17,154 bases of DNA from Bradyrhizobium sp. (GTDB lineage Bacteria > Pseudomonadota > Alphaproteobacteria > Rhizobiales > Xanthobacteraceae): positions 1 through 17,154 of the forward strand of contig JAQGKC010000447.1 of the NCBI GenBank assembly GCA_028290305.1, given 5' to 3'. This document shows positions 14,523 to 17,154 of the stretch, one piece after another (position 1 is the first letter of the stretch; every line of letters begins with the position of its first letter). Under the pieces are notes generated by a model that saw only the letters and a list, made by a program, of their open reading frames with translations, made no database searches and was not told where the DNA came from. The translations under genes and the position numbers were made by a program.

Positions 14523-15009
14523 AATCGTGGGTAACGCCCCGCCAGCCTTCCCCACCTGAGAACGCGATGGCATCGGTTCGGACGTCGATCGCACACGGCC
14601 GCGCCCTGTCCGCGAACCGCGAAACTCTGTCGTGAATGGCCTCAAGATCGATATGTGATCCGATGGGGCGGAATATTCCGGGATTTTTCCGGAAATTTCC
14701 GGGCGCGTGCGCCGAACACGGCAACAGCTTCACGACGGTGGCCGCGATGGCCTGCGGGCACTTCCTTGCCCCGATGCCGTCGAGAAAGTCCGCTGCGAGC
14801 TGGCAGCAATGCGAGGGATTCTGCCCCGTGCAGAATACGATATCGTTGAAGCCTATGGTGACGCCGTAGCTGTGGTGACCGGGAGAGAGGAAGGCCGCAA
14901 GCATGCGGGGTAGCGTAAAGCGGAGCACGTAGTCCGATGGCGGTGCGCGCGGCGATGGATTTCGGCTGCGCTTGCGGTCGGTTTTCCGATAGCCGCTGCG
15001 GCCGGACAT
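14485..15009 (-). CDS. Hypothetical protein, 174 aa
   Basis: Codons in this frame prefer G or C at the third position, and the central part (GVTIGFNDIVFCTGQNPSHC, QLAADFLDGIGARKCPQAIA) reads like a folded protein, whereas two overlapping minus-strand frames give Arg/Pro-rich shadow sequence. The N-terminal 25 residues are basic. Five Cys are present, four of them in the middle, possibly metal-binding. It starts at 15009, just after the stop of the DksA-like gene. The C-terminal part overlaps the 57-residue gene. No family was recognised. It carries a pair of DNA palindromes within its coding sequence (14669-14702). Confidence 0.5.
   Translation of the reverse strand: MSGRSGYRKTDRKRSRNPSPRAPPSDYVLRFTLPRMLAAFLSPGHHSYGVTIGFNDIVFCTGQNPSHCCQLAADFLDGIGARKCPQAIAATVVKLLPCSAHAPGNFRKNPGIFRPIGSHIDLEAIHDRVSRFADRARPCAIDVRTDAIAFSGGEGWRGVTHDYADERPSHRSRT
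14669..14702. promoter_or_regulatory. Pair of perfect palindromes 21 bases apart (operator-like)
   Basis: CGGAATATTCCG (14669-14680) and CCGGAAATTTCCGG (14689-14702) are perfect 12- and 14-base palindromes of closely related sequence. Their centres are 21 bases apart, two turns of the helix, so two dimers could bind the same face. They lie inside the coding region of the 174-residue gene, where they encode the repeat PGNFR and PGIFR. Operator function is inference; a peptide repeat could produce the same pattern. Confidence 0.35.
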
Positions 15010-15012
15010 GCA

Positions 15013-15243
15013 TCACCTGATGACTTCGACCGCCTGCCATTCCCTGACGGCTTGCATCTGCCGGTTGAAGCGCTTTTCGAGGGCGCGAGCGCATGAAATA
15101 CAGCGGACAACGGCCATTCCGTCGTTGAAGGCCTGCAGCCGCGCCGCCTCAATGGGGTCGCCACAGTCTTTGCAGTCGCGCGGCTTTGGCAGCTTCTTGC
15201 CGCGCTTGACGCGACCGTGAAACAGCGGAACGACGTTACTCAT
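15013..15243 (-). CDS. DksA/TraR-type C4 zinc finger protein, 76 aa
   Basis: Four cysteines in the order C24-x2-C27-x20-C48-x2-C51 within RDCKDCGDPIEAARLQ and VVRCISCARALEKRF match the TraR/DksA zinc finger, including the GDPIEAARL segment after the first pair. TraR-like phage and plasmid proteins bind RNA polymerase through the secondary channel and mimic DksA with ppGpp. The short N-terminus (MSNVVPLFHGRVKRGKK) lacks the long DksA coiled coil, as usual in TraR-like forms. The start at 15243 was chosen since the upstream extension to 15435 is shadow-like; the RBS is weak (GAGAG). Its stop overlaps an ATG as TGATG. It may help shift host transcription towards phage genes. Confidence 0.8.
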   Translation of the reverse strand: MSNVVPLFHGRVKRGKKLPKPRDCKDCGDPIEAARLQAFNDGMAVVRCISCARALEKRFNRQMQAVREWQAVEVIR

Positions 15244-15308
15244 GCGACTCTCGAATGGGGGCGCGGGCCACCTTGCTCCCGGACATGGGACCGTTGAGAA
15301 AGCAGGTG

Positions 15309-15449
15309 TCACGCCGATTTGTACGCGGCGCGCAGCCACGCATCGTAACGATCGCAAGTCTCGATCCACTCGTTGAGCGGCCAAGACTGAAACGCGCCCG
15401 TATGCGAGGACTGCACAACCGGAAAAATCCCCCAATGAGAGATGCTCAT
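15309..15449 (-). CDS. Small phage protein, 46 aa
   Basis: The sequence is MSISHWGIFPVVQSSHTGAF, then QSWPLNEWIETCDRYDAWLR and AAYKSA. It is aromatic-rich (four Trp) and has one Cys. The start at 15449 is supported by GGAG six bases upstream on the minus strand. The longer frame to 15545 begins with a TTG and low-quality sequence. It lies 65 bases before the DksA-like gene. No family was recognised. Confidence 0.55.
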   Translation of the reverse strand: MSISHWGIFPVVQSSHTGAFQSWPLNEWIETCDRYDAWLRAAYKSA

Positions 15450-15553
15450 CCTCAACTCCATTTCAGGGGAATGGGGGCGCGGCCCCGTGCGGGCGTCTTG
15501 GACCAAAGGTGAGAACACCGCCGGTACCGCGCAACGCGCCGGCAACAGGCGCG

Positions 15554-15745
15554 CTATCTTGAATTCATGACGAATAGATTGCCCAGCGGATCGCTGCGCT
15601 TATTGCTCTGGAACGCCTCGGAATCCGCTAGCAGTTTCGCCGCCCAAGTATCCAGCGCGTCATCGCCTGCGAACGGTTTTGTCAGTTGCTTGGCGCGGTC
15701 GATCGGCAATGGTTTCGGCTCGGCGATCTGTCCCGGCCGAACCAT
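15554..15745 (-). CDS. First gene of the late operon, small protein, 63 aa
   Basis: The sequence begins MVRPGQIAEPKPLPIDRAKQ and continues TKPFAGDDALDTWAAKLLAD with a polar C-terminus. GAGG seven bases before the ATG (15743-15745) supports this start; an in-frame TTG two codons earlier is less likely. It is the first gene after the promoter and leader hairpin, so it would be the 5' gene of the late transcript. The family is unknown. No transmembrane segment or lysis motif is visible. Confidence 0.6.
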   Translation of the reverse strand: MVRPGQIAEPKPLPIDRAKQLTKPFAGDDALDTWAAKLLADSEAFQSNKRSDPLGNLFVMNSR

Positions 15746-15760
15746 ACGCAAGCCTCAAAA

Positions 15761-15796
15761 CGACAAAACCCGCCGACTCAAAAAGCCTGCGGGCGG
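15761..15796 (-). terminator. Leader terminator-like hairpin before the late operon
   Basis: On the minus strand GCGGG and CCCGC arms (15789-15793 and 15769-15773) or the alternative CCGCC/GGCGG pairing form a five-base-pair stem with a 15-17-base loop, followed by TTTTGTCGTTTT. The stem is short, so strength is uncertain. It lies about 25 bases after the expected start of the promoter at 15827-15854 and just before the first late gene RBS. It could also end read-through from the regulators. Confidence 0.45.
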
Positions 15797-15826
15797 ATAC
15801 TTCTCTCGACACCTTGAATTTCACAA

Positions 15827-15854
15827 GTCATATCAGGTCTGCGGGAAATGTCAA
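15827..15854 (-). promoter_or_regulatory. Candidate sigma70 promoter of the late operon
   Basis: A perfect -35 TTGACA (15849-15854, minus strand) is followed after 16 bases by TATGAC (15827-15832), which matches four of six -10 positions. Transcription would start near 15820 and run left into the structural genes. It lies in the 254-base gap 15746-15999, which is AT-richer than the flanking genes and holds no convincing ORF. Confidence 0.5.
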
Positions 15855-15872
15855 ATGTGCCCGGTTTCATTG

Positions 15873-15932
15873 GTTAACTTGCAACGTAAAATCGCAGCTT
15901 CGTTCAATTGTTCTGCGGGTTAAATAGTTAAC
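15873..15932. repeat. Two GTTAAC palindromes upstream of the late promoter
   Basis: GTTAAC occurs at 15873-15878 and 15927-15932, 54 bases apart (about five helix turns). The right copy sits in a direct repeat GTTAA-AT-AGTTAA. They lie 20-80 bases upstream of the promoter candidate, where an activator could bind. Six-base sites can occur by chance. Confidence 0.3.
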
Positions 15933-15999
15933 GGTGCTGTGGGTATCTTCGTCATGGAGATATCTTCTTTCGAAAATCATTTAGCAAATTTTTGCGCAT

Positions 16000-16500
16000 T
16001 CACTCCGTCAAGCCTTCCGCCAGCTCAAAGTCCATCATCTCGATATGTGCCAAGTGGTCCGGATCGGTTTCGCCGTCCGCTAAAATAATTCGTGTGGAAA
16101 AACCCAAACAAACGGCAACCTCCTTTAGCGAAAAGCAAAGCCTCTCAATTACTGAGCGCCCGTCACCATTATACGTTCGTAGAATTTCGGCGCGCCCCAC
16201 GTCGGGAAGCAAAACCGAATCCAGCATGTCGGCGACGCCATAGCCGAGGGCGCGCCTTAGAATGCCGCGCCGTCGCATCGCCCGGTATTGAGTGTCCGTT
16301 AAATCCCCGTCCGCTTGCCAAGTGCCTGACGCCCAGATTGATATGGAAAAGTCAAACGAGCAGGATGGCTGTATCGATCCCTCATGCATCAACTGCTGCC
16401 ACATGCGGCCCGCCAGCAATTCGACGCGCGCTATTTTCCTTTCGCTGTACAGCTGCAGCAGGATATCTCGCTTCGAAACCCTGTCGTGATGGTCGCTCAT
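16000..16500 (-). CDS. Putative late regulator (Q-like position, DUF6456-like), 166 aa
   Basis: A helical protein that starts SKRDILLQLYSERKIARVEL, has ELLAGRMWQQLMHEG and a linker, then DLTDTQYRAMRRRGILRRAL, DMLDSVLLPDVGRAEILRTY and ERLCFSLKEVAVCLGF. The order AGR helix, basic RRRGILRRALG helix and C-terminal helices resembles DUF6456-type regulators of alphaproteobacteria and antiterminator-like late regulators, remembered and not searched. The ATG overlaps the upstream regulator stop as ATGA (16497-16500). It is the last gene before the promoter and leader hairpin of the late operon, the place Q takes in lambda. DNA or RNA polymerase binding is inference. Confidence 0.6.
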   Translation of the reverse strand: MSDHHDRVSKRDILLQLYSERKIARVELLAGRMWQQLMHEGSIQPSCSFDFSISIWASGTWQADGDLTDTQYRAMRRRGILRRALGYGVADMLDSVLLPDVGRAEILRTYNGDGRSVIERLCFSLKEVAVCLGFSTRIILADGETDPDHLAHIEMMDFELAEGLTE

Positions 16501-17072
16501 ATGCGATCCATGAGCGTTGGCCCGTTGGGGTCATTGGTCAACGATTCATGTAGAGAAACCGGACCAAACCTCGGCGGGTAAAGTTGATTGTATTTCCTGA
16601 TTGCTGACGCCGATCCGTCGCTCAGGTTGTTCATACTGGCCGCACCCTCAAGAACGGCCAAGATCAAATCTTGGCAGATGTCGGCTCGGCTATCTTCAGA
16701 GGCGCGTTTCGGAACGGCAGAATTGACGGCCATCAGAAGTTTGTATCCATCCGAGGCGTCCCGGCCACAATAGGGATATTCCGTCCGAATTTTCGGAGCG
16801 GGCCGTTTGATCGGTTTTGGCGGTTCAACGAAGTCCGCATTTACCTGCGCTAAGGCACTATCTTCGACTACGGTTTTGAGAAAGCGCGGACCGCACCATC
16901 CTTTATGCCGGGCCGGCAATCCACAGACGCATTTTTCCGGCTGTAACGTTAGGGCGTACCGGGTGACCGTTGTCCTCTTGATCTTAAGCGCACGAGCAAC
17001 GGAGCGCAGACTATGGCCGCCCGCGAGCAGCACTCCGATCTTCTGCACCGTGTGAGGCTTAAGAACGTTCAA
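16497..17072 (-). CDS. HTH and Cys/His-cluster regulator with sigma-like C-terminus, 191 aa, TTG start
   Basis: Residues 10-42 form a helix-turn-helix (KIGVLLAGGHSLRSVARALK, then IKRTTVTRYAL) of the resolvase/HTH_23 kind. Residues 48-60 hold C-x-C-x5-H-x3-C (CVCGLPARHKGWC), a likely small zinc site. The C-terminal 65 residues contain RADICQDLILAVLEG and end FGPVSLHESLTNDPNGPTLM, which recall sigma region 2 and its SLD..L.D linker. A TTG start at 17070-17072 is supported by GAGGA five bases upstream and overlaps the preceding stop as TTGA. Possible roles are an alternative sigma-like factor or a DNA-binding activator for late genes. It is co-translated with the 166-residue gene. Both domains are seen; the function is inferred. 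Confidence 0.65.
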   Translation of the reverse strand: MNVLKPHTVQKIGVLLAGGHSLRSVARALKIKRTTVTRYALTLQPEKCVCGLPARHKGWCGPRFLKTVVEDSALAQVNADFVEPPKPIKRPAPKIRTEYPYCGRDASDGYKLLMAVNSAVPKRASEDSRADICQDLILAVLEGAASMNNLSDGSASAIRKYNQLYPPRFGPVSLHESLTNDPNGPTLMDRI

Positions 17073-17154
17073 GACGGTCCTCTCGGCAGCCGTATCGGCG
17101 GCATACTATCAATATCCTCCCGCTTCGCCACTTCGCTTGTCGGGGCGAATGCGG
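17069..17154 (-). CDS. C-terminal end of an upstream phage gene (partial)
   Basis: The frame is open from the right edge to a TGA at 17069-17071 and gives 27 residues ending DSMPPIRLPRGPS after a charged helix (TSEVAKREDI). The stop overlaps the TTG of the regulator as TTGA, the same junction type as elsewhere in the operon. That fit and the protein-like sequence are the support. The fragment is too short to identify. Confidence 0.5.
   Translation of the reverse strand, partial: AFAPTSEVAKREDIDSMPPIRLPRGPS

Noticed and set aside
14642..15094. 150-residue minus-strand frame overlapping the 174-aa gene
   Set aside because: It is Arg/Pro/His-rich. Although an internal ATG overlaps the DksA-like stop as TGATG, the 174-residue frame has better third-position GC and protein-like content.
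15474..15486. GGGGC/GCCCC hairpin between the first two late genes
   Set aside because: It has a five-base-pair stem without any T-tract; it is likely a by-product of GC-rich sequence.

Overview
The window is the late, virion-building half of a tailed phage or prophage with a GC-rich genome. The host is probably an alphaproteobacterium, perhaps Hyphomicrobiales (Bradyrhizobium-like); this rests on codon use and remembered resemblance of several small genes, not on a search. Nearly every gene lies on the minus strand, so the story reads from right (17154) to left (1). Most neighbours overlap by 1-4 bases (ATGA, TGATG, GTGA, TTGA), as in a translationally coupled phage operon. No tRNA, rRNA, CRISPR array, transposase or integrase was seen.

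Right end (17154-15750): the tail of an unidentified gene, then two overlapping regulators. One has a helix-turn-helix, a Cys/His cluster and a sigma-like C-terminus; the other is a 166-residue helical protein. They are followed by a 250-base AT-richer gap that holds a sigma70-type promoter candidate (TTGACA, 16 bases, TATGAC) and, about 25 bases past its expected start, a terminator-like hairpin. This is the layout of lambda Q, pR' and tR', so a Q-like control of the late operon is proposed.

Middle right (15745-10520): small early-late genes including a four-cysteine DksA/TraR-type protein, a HELSH metallopeptidase, a DUF2280-type small terminase, a PBSX-type large terminase, small conserved genes, a KTSC protein and a 52-residue ORF. 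One small Cys-rich gene (11457-11684) runs on the opposite strand inside this array.

Portal region (10520-7642): the P22-like portal is in two pieces. The N-terminal part (9936-10520) and the C-terminal part (from 9476) are separated by two tiny genes of 80 and 73 residues. The break falls in the variable Pro/Ala-rich linker of the family. The C-terminal part also needs a -1 shift near 8040 to keep its coiled-coil tail, which ends at 7642.

Left half (7645-150): three small conserved genes, a scaffold-like protein, an SU10-like (DUF5309) major capsid protein, three small beta-rich head-associated proteins, a 110-residue protein, a head-tail adaptor and a long Gly/Ser/Thr-rich tail-fibre-like protein. 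Terminator-like hairpins stand before the scaffold gene and before two of the small head genes, so full-length transcription would be helped by antitermination. P22-like portal, adaptor and fibre, with no tape-measure gene in view, suggest a short-tailed (podovirus-like) particle, though lysis genes and any further tail genes lie outside the window.
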